From assembly GCA_963830725.1 (NCBI GenBank), contig CAWHNO010000014.1:133803-197802 (forward strand): 64,000 nucleotides of DNA, written 5' to 3'. The DNA comes from DASSUW01 sp963830725 (lineage in GTDB: Bacteria; Actinomycetota; Thermoleophilia; Solirubrobacterales; Solirubrobacteraceae). The number at the start of each line of letters is the position of its first letter. The first letter of the stretch is position 1. This document shows, piece by piece, positions 26,999-35,662 of the stretch. A program made the position numbers and the translations under genes. The notes under the pieces are model-generated. The model was given only the letters and a program-made list of their open reading frames with translations. It was not told the DNA's origin and searched no databases.

Positions 26999-28293
26999 CT
27001 ACCCGGCCAGCGCCCGCTCCAAGAACGCCGTCACACGCGCCTCGTACTCCTGCGGCCGCGCCGCCAGGCCGGACGTGTGGCCCGCCTCGGGAATGGAGTA
27101 CAGCTCGGCCGAGGGGCCGGCCGCTGCGAGGTAGGCGCGGTTGACCGGCGTCTCGTGTGGGTCGCCGCCGGCGGAGATCAGCAGCACCGGGCGCGGCGCG
27201 ATGCGCGGCAACAGGTCGATCAGCGAGGGCGCGGCCCGCTCACCGCCGATGATGCGCGGCGCCTGCAGCTGGGAGCCAGGCGAGGGCGCGCTCGACCGCG
27301 GCGCGGGTTCGTTCACCTCGATCTTGTCCTCCGGGACGCGCGGCGCCGTCGGAGATCACGGCCTTGATCCGCGGCTCGCGGGCAGCGGCCTCGAGCAGCA
27401 CCTCGCCGCCGAGCGAGGAGCCGAACGCGGCGATCCGCTCGGGGTCGACGTCGGGGCGCCCGGCCACGTAGGCGAGCGCGGCGTCGACGGCGGGCTGCGC
27501 GTTGTCGCCGAGCCCGTTCGAGTGCCCGCTGCTCTCGCCGTTGCCGAACAGGTCGAAGGCGAGCACGCCGTAGCCGTGGCCGGCGAGCAGGCGGATCTCC
27601 TCGAGCACGCGTTCGCGGCTGCCGCCCGAGCCGTGGCCGACGAGCACCGCCGCGCCGTTGCGCGAAGGCACGTACCAGGCCGACAGCGTGCGATCGCCGG
27701 AGGCGTCGATGCGGACCTCCTCGTGCGGGATGTCCAGCGAGGACTCCTGGATCTCCCAGCGCGGGGCGTGCGTGACCATCAGGCCCATCGCGAACGGCAT
27801 GATCACGACGACCAGCATCGACGAAGGCGCCGGCGAGCCAGCCGGCGCCGTGCGCCGCGCGCCAGGCGGCGGCACGTCGCCGGGGAGCGCGCCGCGGCGC
27901 GGCGAGGGCGGTGAGCCCGGCGGCCACGAGCAGCAGGCCGCCCGCGATCATGCCGATGCCGGTGACGTCGTAGCGGTCGAGGCCGGAGTTGACGGCGTGC
28001 AGCCCGTGCGACGCCACGCCGAAGCCGGTGGCGAGCAGTCCGACGACGACGCCGAGCACCACCCGCGTCGGCCGCGTCACGTGCGGCTGGGCGGCGAGCC
28101 AGATCAGCGGCGCCGCGACGATCGCGAGCACGCTGAGCAGCGTCGTGTGCGAGCCGGAGAAGGCCCGGTCGAGCAGGTGGAGCGCGATCAGGGCGAGGCC
28201 GGCAGCGAGCAGCGGCCTTTCCAGGCGCGCGATGCGCGGGCGGCGGCGTCGTTGCGCGGCGGCAGGGGTCTCAGGTTCAAGGAGTGCGGTCAT
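26999..28293 (-). CDS. Membrane-anchored alpha/beta hydrolase, frame interrupted at least twice
   Basis: About 430 aa. The N-terminal third is membrane-spanning (PLLAAGLALIALHLLDRAF, LAIVAAPLIWLAAQ, VVLGVVVGLLATGFGVA). The rest is a hydrolase: LVGHGSGGSRERVL, YGVLAFDLFGNGESSG, FGSSLGGEVLLEAA (nucleophile Ser), RIAPRPVLLISAGGDPHET and AGHTSGL (catalytic His). Frame changes lie near 27821 and 27330; the text around 27250-27330 is poor and may hold a further indel. GCTTCC..GGAAGC (28300-28313) forms a small hairpin just before the ATG. Confidence 0.75.
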
Positions 28294-28389
28294 CGGAAGA
28301 AAGCTTCCTGGGAAGCCATCGCCACGGACAGGGAGTCTCCAGGCGTCCGCGCAGGTGGCAGCAGGTGCGCCCGTGGGACGATCCCCGCC

Positions 28390-28908
28390 ATGGCCCGTGT
28401 GGTTGTCCGCACGCCGACGATCGAAGACCAGGACGAGTTCATCGCGCGCATGCGCGCGAGCCGCGCTGTGCACCGGCCGTGGATCTCGATGCCGGAGACA
28501 CCGGAGAAGTACGCGACCTACATCGCCCGCACCGAGGATCCGCGCGCGGCGATGTTCATCGGCTGCCGCGTCGAGGACGGCGCGATCATCGGCTTCCTGA
28601 ACATCTCCGAGATCGTCCGCGGGCCGTTCAAGAGCGCCTTCCTCGGCTACGGCGGCGTGGCCGAGTTCGCGGGCCAGGGCTACATGACCGAGGCGCTGCG
28701 GCTCGTGCTGCGCGAGGCGTTCACGAAGCTCGGCCTGCACCGCCTGGAGGCCAACATCCAGCCCGGCAACACCGCCTCGATCGCGCTCGCCAAGCGCTGC
28801 GGCTTCGAGCTCGAGGGGTTCTCGCCGCGCTACCTCAAGGTCGGCGGCCGCTGGCGCGATCACGAGCGCTGGGCGATCCGCTCAGAAAGCTGGCAGGCGC
28901 TCAGATAA
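28390..28908 (+). CDS. GNAT acetyltransferase (RimJ/RimL type)
   Basis: A 172-aa N-acetyltransferase. IGFLNISEIVRGPFKSAFLGYG, then GQGYMTEALRLVLREAF (acetyl-CoA-binding motif A, Q/RxxGxG/A) and LHRLEANIQPGNTASIALAKRCGF, the RimJ/RimL-like signature, ending RDHERWAI. The frame is open upstream, but ATG 28390 gives the normal family start (MARVVVRTPTIED). Could acetylate a ribosomal protein N-terminus or a small molecule. Confidence 0.88.
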   Translation: MARVVVRTPTIEDQDEFIARMRASRAVHRPWISMPETPEKYATYIARTEDPRAAMFIGCRVEDGAIIGFLNISEIVRGPFKSAFLGYGGVAEFAGQGYMTEALRLVLREAFTKLGLHRLEANIQPGNTASIALAKRCGFELEGFSPRYLKVGGRWRDHERWAIRSESWQALR

Positions 28909-28933
28909 CGCCGATCCGGGTAGGTGAAGACGA

Positions 28934-29776
28934 ATGGAGCCGCTCGTCGAGCACAGCATGCAGCTGGCCGGGCATCGCACGCGCGTGCTCGAGCTCGAGG
29001 GCGCCGGGCCGGGGATCGTCCTCCTGCACGGCTGGGGAGACTCGGCCGACACCTGGCGACCGCTGCTGGCCGAGCTCGCCGCCACCGGCCGGCGGGCGAT
29101 AGCGGTCGACCTTCCCGGCTTCGGCCAGGCCACGCGGCTCGCGCCCGGGGCGATCCTGCCGCAGCTCGACGACTTCGCCGCCTCGCTGGTGATCGAGTGG
29201 GGCGGCGGCGAGCCGGTCGTCGTGGCCGGCAACTCGCTCGGCGGCGCGGTCGCGCTGCGGCTCGGCGAGCGCGACGACCTGCCGCTGACGGGCGTGGTGC
29301 CGGTGGCGCCCGCGGGACTCGAGATGCCCGGGTGGTTCGACCTCGTCGAGCGCGACCCGATCATCCGGCGGCTGCTCGACATCCCGATGCCGGTGCCGGG
29401 CGCGCTGATCCGTTCGCTGGTCGGGGTCGCCTACCGGCAGCTCGCGTTCTCGAACCCGCGCGCGGCGCAGCGCCAGGTCGTCGAGGCGTTCGCGGGCCAT
29501 CACGGCTCGCGCGCCAACGTCGCCGCGCTGCTGGAGTCCGGGCGCCGCCTGTTGCCCGAGCTGGCCGTCGCCCCCTTCGACCTCGCGGCGATCGCCTGCC
29601 CGGTGCTGCTGGTGTGGGGCACGCAGGACCGGATGGTGCCGCACAGCGGCGCGCGCGTGGTGCTCGGCGCGCTCCCCGAGACGCGCGTCGAGCTGATCGA
29701 GGGCTGCGGCCACTGCCCGCAGCTCGAGGCCACCGCGGAGCTGCTCGCGCTCCTGCTGGCCTTCCCTAGTCTCTAG
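28934..29776 (+). CDS. Alpha/beta hydrolase
   Basis: A 280-aa soluble hydrolase. LLHGWGDSADTW (oxyanion region), VDLPGFGQA, VAGNSLGGAVALRLG (nucleophile Ser), LLVWGTQDRMVP (catalytic Asp) and EGCGHCPQLE (catalytic His). AGGTGAAG 6 nt before the ATG serves as ribosome binding site. Immediately followed by a second hydrolase-fold gene, so a two-gene unit is likely. Confidence 0.9.
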   Translation: MEPLVEHSMQLAGHRTRVLELEGAGPGIVLLHGWGDSADTWRPLLAELAATGRRAIAVDLPGFGQATRLAPGAILPQLDDFAASLVIEWGGGEPVVVAGNSLGGAVALRLGERDDLPLTGVVPVAPAGLEMPGWFDLVERDPIIRRLLDIPMPVPGALIRSLVGVAYRQLAFSNPRAAQRQVVEAFAGHHGSRANVAALLESGRRLLPELAVAPFDLAAIACPVLLVWGTQDRMVPHSGARVVLGALPETRVELIEGCGHCPQLEATAELLALLLAFPSL

Positions 29777-29778
29777 GC

Positions 29779-30832
29779 CTGCTCGGGCTCCCCTCACAGG
29801 ACGCGATCGCGAACCTCTACGGCGTCGCGCGCGGCGGGCTGGCCGACCTGCGGCGGATGCCCGCCGAAGTGATCGACAGCGGCCCGCAACGGATGGTGTC
29901 GCGCTATCGAGGGCGCGCGCCGCCGGATTCCCGTCCTGCTCGTCCCGCCGCTCGCCGCGCCGGCCATCTGCTTCGACCTCCGGCGCGGCTGCTCGCTGGC
30001 CGAGCACCTCGTGCTGGCCGGCCGCCGCACGTACCTGCTCGAGTACGGCGACATCCAGTTCGCCGACCGCGAGCTGGGACTCGAGCACTGGGTCGAGGAC
30101 GTCATCCCGGCCGCCGTGCGGGCCGTCTCGGCCGACGCCGGCGGGCGCGGCGTGCGAGTCATCGGCTGGTGTCTGGGCGGCATCCTGGCGCTGCTCGCGC
30201 ACGCCTGGGACCGCGACCTGCCGATCGAGGCCGCGGCGCTGGTGGCGAGCCCGTGGGACTTCACGAAGGTGCCGCTGATCGCCCCGCTGCGCCCGATCGA
30301 CGCGATGACCCGCGGCTGGCTCGTCACGCAGCTCTACCGCGGCCTCGGCGGCGCCCCGGCGCCGTTCGTCAAGCGCGGCTACCAGCTCGCCGGGATCGAC
30401 AAGTACGTGATGAAGCCCTGGACCGTCGTCTCCAACCTCGACGACCGCGACCTGCTCGCGCAGATCGAGGCGGTCGACGTGTTCATGAGCCGCATGCACG
30501 CGTACCCGGGACGCACCTTCGGCCAGCTCTACCACCGCTTCTTCCGCACCAACGACCTGGCCGACGGGCGGCTCGCGCTCACCGACACGACGATCGACCT
30601 CGCCGACGTCAGCATCCCGCTGCTCGCGATCGCCGGCCGCGGCGACGGGATCGCGCCCGTCGCCGCCTGCCACCACCTCGCCGATCTCGTGCCGAACGCT
30701 CGCGTCGCGCTCGAGACGGCCCCCGGCGGCCACCTCGGCGTGCTCACCGGGCGCGCCGCGCGCGCCACGTCCTGGCGGCGGATCGACGCGTTCCTGGACG
30801 CACGTCGCGTTGCAGCGCGCCCCGCGGCCTGA
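29779..30832 (+). CDS. Polyhydroxyalkanoate synthase-like alpha/beta hydrolase, frame interrupted
   Basis: About 350 aa of the PhaC/PhaZ-like group: PVLLVPPLAAPAICFDLR, YLLEYGDIQFADRELGLEHW, VRVIGWCLGGILALLAHAW (GxCxGG nucleophile cysteine as in PHA synthases), SPWDFTKVPL, IAGRGDGIAPV (Asp) and GGHLGVLTG (His). The first 45 residues (LPSQDAIANLYGVARGG...IDSGPQRMVSRY) are in another frame joined near 29913. No ATG/GTG start exists before 29857 in that frame, so either a CTG start near 29779 or further damage. Real PHA synthesis is unproven. Confidence 0.68.
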
Positions 30833-30853
30833 AGCCCCGGCTACCCTCGCCCC

Positions 30854-31846
30854 ATGCGCCCGCTGCTCGCCGCCCTCCTCGTGTCGTTGCTGCTGCCGGC
30901 GGGCGCCGCCGCGCAGGAGCCCGTGATCCCGCTGGGCGCCAAGGCGGCGGGCCTCGACCTCGGCGGCCAGACGCTGTCGCAGGCGGCGGCCAACCTCGAC
31001 GTGGCGTTCGCCGCCGCGGTCGCGCAGCCGATCGAGGTGCGCGTGGCCGGCCACCGCTTCAGCCTCCAGCCCGCCAGGATCGGCTTCGGCTTCGACTCGC
31101 TCCGCACGGCGAAGCGCGCCTACGACGCGGCGATCGCGACGCCGCCCGCCCCGGACGGCACGTACCCCGTCGACGTCCCGCTGCACGTCACCTACGACGG
31201 GGACAAGCTGGCCCGGTTCACCGCCTATGCCGACCGCAACTCGGACATCCGCCCGCGCAGCGCGCGGCTGAGGATGACGATCGAGCGCATGAAGGTGCGC
31301 CGCGCGCGGATGGGCTGGTCGATCGACGAGAAGGCACTCGCGCTCGCGCTCGACCCGATGCTGGCCGACCCGCACGCCGTCCGCGTCATGCGCGTGCCGC
31401 GCGTGCGCGTGCACCCGAAGGTCAACGTCATCGACCTCCGCAAGCAGCACCGGGCGGTGCTGACCATCCACCGTGCGGGCTTCAAGCTCCGCTACTTCAA
31501 GAACCTCAAGCTGCGCCGCACCTACGGGATCGCCGTCGGGGCGCCCGGCTACGAGACCCCGACCGGGCGCTTCTCGATCCACAACAAGGCGGTCAACCCG
31601 GCCTGGAGCGCGCCCGACGAGCCGTGGGCCGGCGCCTACCGCAACGAGGTCGTTGCCGGCGGGTCGGCCGAGAACCCGCTGAAGGCCCGCTGGATGGGTG
31701 TCGTCGGCGGCGTGGGCATCCACGGCACCGCCGCGGAGTACTCGATCGGGACCGCCGCCTCCCACGGCTGCATCCGCATGCGCGTGGCGGACGTCATCGC
31801 CCTCTATCCGCGCGTGCCGATCGGCACGGCCGTGCTGATCCGCTGA
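30854..31846 (+). CDS. L,D-transpeptidase (YkuD domain)
   Basis: A 330-aa exported peptidoglycan cross-linking enzyme. Signal peptide MRPLLAALLVSLLLPAGAAAQ. The middle region (about 60-190) resembles the putative peptidoglycan-binding domain found before YkuD. The catalytic motif GIHGTAAEYSIGTAASHGCI has Cys about 306. TACCCT 6 nt before the ATG indicates a leaderless transcript. Confidence 0.93.
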   Translation: MRPLLAALLVSLLLPAGAAAQEPVIPLGAKAAGLDLGGQTLSQAAANLDVAFAAAVAQPIEVRVAGHRFSLQPARIGFGFDSLRTAKRAYDAAIATPPAPDGTYPVDVPLHVTYDGDKLARFTAYADRNSDIRPRSARLRMTIERMKVRRARMGWSIDEKALALALDPMLADPHAVRVMRVPRVRVHPKVNVIDLRKQHRAVLTIHRAGFKLRYFKNLKLRRTYGIAVGAPGYETPTGRFSIHNKAVNPAWSAPDEPWAGAYRNEVVAGGSAENPLKARWMGVVGGVGIHGTAAEYSIGTAASHGCIRMRVADVIALYPRVPIGTAVLIR

Positions 31847-31865
31847 CACGTGCGGTTCTGGTGAC

Positions 31866-32018
31866 GTGATCCTGATCGAGCCCGGCATCATCAAGACCGG
31901 CTTCGGCAACGTGGCATCCCGCGCGCTGGACGGCGCCACCGCGGCGGCTGGTCCGTATGCGGACTTCAACCGCGCCCGGTATACGGTCACTGCCTCCGCC
32001 AGGCGCTGCTGGCGCTGA
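31866..32018 (+). pseudogene. C-terminal remnant of a short-chain dehydrogenase
   Basis: The frame reads VILIEPGIIKTGFGNVA, then GPYADFNRA, and stops at 32018. This is the characteristic piece after the catalytic YxxxK in classical SDRs (VxLIEPGxIKTxFG). Nothing of the Rossmann part is upstream, where the transpeptidase ends. A 5'-truncated relic about 50 codons long. Confidence 0.55.
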
Positions 32019-32050
32019 ACGCCGTGCTGCGCTGTGGATAGGGTCGCCGC

Positions 32051-32597
32051 ATGCCGCCGAGAGTGAGGCCCCCGGGCGAGCAGGACGCGCCGTCCGTGCT
32101 GCAGGTGATCGTCGCGCGTGACGTCGCCGACCTCGGCGTGCCCGACTTCACGCTCGACGACCTCCGCACCGACTGGGCGACGCCCGGCCTCGAGCTCGAG
32201 CACGACGTGCGCGTGGCCGACGTCGGCGGCGAGATCCGCGGCTACGCGATCCTGCTCGGCGACGACGCGGTGGTCATCGTCCATCCCGACGCCGAGGGCG
32301 ACGGCACCGGGACCGTGCTGCGCCGCTGGGCCGAGGCGCGCGCCTCGGAGCGCGGCACCGCCGTGCTGCGCCAGTTCGCCTACGGCACCAACGACGGGGC
32401 CCGCCGGCTGCGCGGTCGTGGCCGCGGGCTCGGGCGCGCGCTACTGCTCGGCCTGTTCGACGCGTTCCGGCGCGCTGGCTCGAGCACGCGGAGCTGAGCG
32501 TCCACGGCCGCAACCGCGGCGCCTGGCGCTGTACGAGTCCGTCGGCATGCGCTCGACCTGGGAGGCGGAGCGCTGGGAGAAGGCCCTTGGGGGCTGA
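32051..32597 (+). CDS. GNAT acetyltransferase, frame interrupted twice
   Basis: About 180 aa. RGLGRALLLGLFDAFR (acetyl-CoA-binding motif) is in the first frame, then after indels near 32476 and 32523 the expected ending appears: AELSVHGRN and ALYESVGMRSTWEAERWEKAL. N-terminal strands VRVADVGGEIRGYAILLGDD fit the fold. TAGGGT is 6 nt before the ATG. The last codons overlap the rnd start. Confidence 0.75.
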
Positions 32598-33822
32598 CGT
32601 CGTCACGATCGCGCAGCGCGCGCGCGATCAGCGACGGCTCGGGCTCGACACCGAGTTCATGCCCGAGGGGCGCTACCGGCCGCTGCTCTGCCTCGTGCAG
32701 GTCGTGGTCGGCGAGGAGGTCTGGGTGCTCGACCCGCTGGCCGGGTTCGACCCCGCTCCGCTCGCCTCGGTCCTCGCCGACCCGGAGGTCGAGGTCGTGG
32801 TCCACGCCGGCCGCCAGGACGTCGCGATCCTGCGGCGCGAGTGGGCGACCGACGTCGCCAACGTGTTCGACACCCAGGTCGCCGCGGGCTTCGCCGGGTT
32901 CTCGGCGCAGGCGGGCTACAACGGGCTCCTGCACGACGTGCTCAAGATCCGGCTGCCGAAGACGGCCAGCTTCACGCGCTGGGACGCCCGGCCGCTGACC
33001 GACGAGCAGCTCCGCTATGCGCGCGGCGACGTCGAGCACCTGCTCCCGCTGGCCGACGACATCCGCGCGCGGCTCGGCGCCTCCGGCCGCGTCGAATGGG
33101 CGCGCGAGGAGTGCCGCGCCGTCGCCATGGCGTCCGACGAGCGCGACCCCGAGGAGGTCTGGCGGCGGCTGCCGCGCGCCACCGGGCTCGACCCGCGTGA
33201 GCGCGCGGTCGCGCGCGAGCTCGGGGCCTGGCGCGAGCGCACGGCCGAGCGCGAGAACCGGCCGGTCGGCGCGGTGCTGCGCGACCCGACGGTGATCGAG
33301 CTGGCCAAGCGCACCCCGGCGGGGCGCAAGGAGCTGGCCCAGATCCGCGGCGTCAACCCCGACGTGATCCGCCGCCGCGGTGACGACATCCTGGCCGCCA
33401 TCCGCCGTGGCCGCTCCGCCGAGCCGATCCGCCTCGACGAGGCCGACCGGCTGTCCACCGAGGCCCAGGACGGCCCGGTGATCGCGCTCGCCGAGGCGCT
33501 CGTCCGCAGCCGCGCCCAGGAGGCCGGGCTGGCCTACGAGCTGATCGCGGCGCGCGCCGACCTCGCCCCGATCGTCGTCGCCGCCCGCCGCGGGCAGGAC
33601 GAGCCCGACGTCCGCACCCTGCGCGGCTGGCGCCGCGGCCTCGTCGGCGCCGAGTTGCTCGAGCTGCTGGGCGGCCGGCGCCGGTTGTCGGTCGGACCGG
33701 GAGGCCGGATCACCGTCGACGAGAGGCTGAGCGCCTCCACGGCGGTGTCGGAGTTGTCGGAGAACACGCCGTCGACCCCGAGCTCGAAGAACTGCTCGTA
33801 CTCGGCGAACGCGTCGCCGTAG
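32587..33822 (+). CDS. rnd: Ribonuclease D
   Basis: 3'-5' exoribonuclease for tRNA maturation. DEDD motifs: GLDTEFMPEG (Asp, Glu), VFDTQVAAGFAG (Asp) and LRYARGDVEHLLPL (Tyr-xxx-Asp). An HRDC-like domain follows (ERTAERENRPVGAVLRDP, LAQIRGVNPDVIRRRG). TTG start at 32587 overlapping the acetyltransferase. The family normally ends near residue 380 (about 33730); the last 30 residues are antisense to the GDPD gene and look non-native, so a stop codon may have been lost by an indel. Confidence 0.88.
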   Translation: MGADVVTIAQRARDQRRLGLDTEFMPEGRYRPLLCLVQVVVGEEVWVLDPLAGFDPAPLASVLADPEVEVVVHAGRQDVAILRREWATDVANVFDTQVAAGFAGFSAQAGYNGLLHDVLKIRLPKTASFTRWDARPLTDEQLRYARGDVEHLLPLADDIRARLGASGRVEWAREECRAVAMASDERDPEEVWRRLPRATGLDPRERAVARELGAWRERTAERENRPVGAVLRDPTVIELAKRTPAGRKELAQIRGVNPDVIRRRGDDILAAIRRGRSAEPIRLDEADRLSTEAQDGPVIALAEALVRSRAQEAGLAYELIAARADLAPIVVAARRGQDEPDVRTLRGWRRGLVGAELLELLGGRRRLSVGPGGRITVDERLSASTAVSELSENTPSTPSSKNCSYSANASP

Positions 33823-34773
33823 GCGGCCGGGTCGTCCGAGCTGCGCAGCTCCGGCGGCAGGAACGCGTTCTCGTTGCGGAACGTGTACGGGTGCACGACC
33901 AGGCCGGCCCGTGGGCGTCGGGAGAAGGGGGGGCGGCACGAAGCTCGTCGGCGCGAGGACGACGTAATCCTTCGAGGGCCCGACGCCGTCGGCATAGCGC
34001 GCGATCGCCTGCAGGCCCGCCGGCGTGGCCATCTCGCCGTAGGTGCGGTCGTAGCCGGCAGGGCGGGCGGTCCCGGCGGCCGAGGAGCTGGACGAGCGGG
34101 ACGTCGATCTCGCCGTCGAGCGCCTCGAGGTTGCCGACCTCGAACGACTGGATGAAGACCCGCGCGGAGTCGAAGCCCTGCCAGCGCCCGTAGCAGCGGC
34201 TCCTCGAGCGGCAGCCCGATCGTGCGGAAGTAGGTCGGGTGCTTGGTCTCGGGGTAGATGCCGATCGACCGGTGCAGCTCGCGCGACAGGCGCTTGGAGA
34301 GGTCGATGACCTCCTGGAACGTGGGTACCTCGTACCGGCCGTTGTAGAGCGTGTTGCGCGGCCGCAGCTCGGGGATGCGCTCCTTGGCGCGCAGCGTCTT
34401 GAGCTCGGCGAGCGTGAAGTCCTCGGTGAACCAGCCGGTCAGGGCGACGCCGTCGATCGTCTTCGTCGCCCGGCGGCTCGCGTATTCCGGGTGCTCGGCG
34501 ACATCGGTCGTCCCGGAGATCTCGTTCTCGTGGCGTGCGACGAGCACGCCGTCACTTGGTCGAGACCAGGTCGGGCTCGATGTAGTCGGCGCCCATGCGC
34601 GCGGCGAGCGCGTATGCGGCCAGCGTGTGCTCGGGCCGGTAGCCGGATGCGCCGCGATGTGCGATCACGAGCGGTTCGGCGTTCTTCGACGAGGGCTTGG
34701 CGGGAGCGGGGCCTGCCATGGCGACGGGCACGATAAGCGAGACGAGCGCGGTCAGCGCGAGGCGGGTTCTCAT
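33534..34773 (-). CDS. Secreted glycerophosphodiester phosphodiesterase, frame interrupted at least three times
   Basis: Signal peptide MRTRLALTALVSLIVPVAMA; then PLVIAHRGASGYRPEHTLAA (catalytic HRG), GADYIEPDLVSTKDG (Glu/Asp metal ligands), LVARHENEISGTTDVA, GIYPETKHPTYF and the late VHPYTFRNENAF and GVDGVFSDNSDTAV. Hydrolyses glycerophosphodiesters to glycerol-3-phosphate. Frame changes near 34556 (an extra T makes a false TGA), 34200 and about 33930-34080. The true C-terminus is probably near 33710; the frame as written runs to 33534 inside rnd. Confidence 0.78.
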
Positions 34774-34874
34774 GGGGGAGAAGGCAAGCGCCCTGCGCCG
34801 CCGGGCAGGTGAACAGAACGTCAACTGCGCTGGGTGGGGAAGCGGCGGGGCCGGCGGGGCGGGTCGTCCTCGAG

Positions 34875-34974
34875 CGCTTGGCGCGTTTACGGCGATATAC
34901 GCCGTGAAGTCGCCAAGCGGCATCGATGGGACCGACCCGCGTGCGGCCGACCTCGCCACCTCCTTACCCAGCCG
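34875..34974 (-). repeat. Palindromic element copy C with conserved tail
   Basis: 45-nt palindrome 34875-34919: CGCTTGGCGCGTTTACGGCG, loop ATATA, CGCCGTGAAGTCGCCAAGCG; 17 of 20 pairs. Orientation opposite to copies A and B. After 39 bp follows CCTCCTTACCCAGCCG (34959-34974), identical to the tail of copy D. Fills the 240-bp gap between the GDPD and GntR genes. Confidence 0.8.
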
Positions 34975-34995
34975 CAGTTGACGTTCGCTCGAGCC

Positions 34996-35032
34996 ACTGG
35001 TACAACCAGTTGCGATGACTGGTTCAACCAGT
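34996..35032 (+). promoter_or_regulatory. Two tandem FadR/GntR-type operators over promoter and start of the GntR gene
   Basis: ACTGGTACAACCAGT (34996-35010) and ACTGGTTCAACCAGT (35018-35032). Both match the TGGTnnnACCA core used by FadR-subfamily GntR regulators, centre-to-centre 22 bp (two helical turns). The first covers a likely -10 box TACAAC (35001-35006), 8 nt before the ATG. The second covers codons 2-6. Confidence 0.75.
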
Positions 35033-35662
35033 GTCTCGGGCCGGATCTACGAGCATCTGCGCGGCGCGATCCTGGCGGGCGAGTACGACTCGCTGCCCTC
35101 GGAGCGGAAGCTCGGCGAGGAGCTCGGCGCGAGCCGGCATGCCGTGCGCGAGGCGCTCAAGCGGCTGCAGCAGTCGGGGCTGATCCGGATCAGCCACGGC
35201 GGCGCGACACGGGTCCGGGACTGGCGCCGGCACGGCGGGCTGGAGCTGCTGCTCGAGCTCGACGAAGTGCCGGCCGGTCTCGAGATCGAACGGCCGATCA
35301 TGGAGATGCGGGCGAGCGTCGGCGCCGACGCCGCGCGCCGCTGTGCGACGCGGGCGAGCGCCGTGGTGCGGGCCGAGCTCGAGGCGCGCGCGGAGATGCT
35401 CGCCGCCGAAACAGACCTCGACGCCCGCAACACGATCTACGAGGCGCTCTGGGACCTCGTGATCGACGGCGCCGACAACCTCGCGTACCGGCTGGCGCTC
35501 AACACGCTGGTCAGCCAGCACGCGGTGCGATTGGACGGCGCGCGCGTCGCCGCCGAGCTGTGCGATCCCGGCGCGATCCGCGCGCTGGCCGCGGTTATCG
35601 CCGCCGGTGAGCCCGACGACGCGCACCGACTGGCCCGCGACCTCCTGGAGCGGTCGGCCTGA
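35015..35662 (+). CDS. GntR/FadR family transcriptional regulator
   Basis: A 215-aa repressor. Winged HTH: SGRIYEHLRGAILAGEYDSL, PSERKLGEELGASRHAVREA, LKRLQQSGLIRIS. The C-terminal helical domain is of the FCD type (MEMRASVGADAARRCATRAS). The start ATG lies between two palindromic operators, so strong autoregulation is likely. The stop overlaps the sterol-desaturase-like gene (TGATG), making the two a coupled unit that probably shares control by a lipid-type ligand (inference). Confidence 0.9.
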   Translation: MTGSTSVSGRIYEHLRGAILAGEYDSLPSERKLGEELGASRHAVREALKRLQQSGLIRISHGGATRVRDWRRHGGLELLLELDEVPAGLEIERPIMEMRASVGADAARRCATRASAVVRAELEARAEMLAAETDLDARNTIYEALWDLVIDGADNLAYRLALNTLVSQHAVRLDGARVAAELCDPGAIRALAAVIAAGEPDDAHRLARDLLERSA

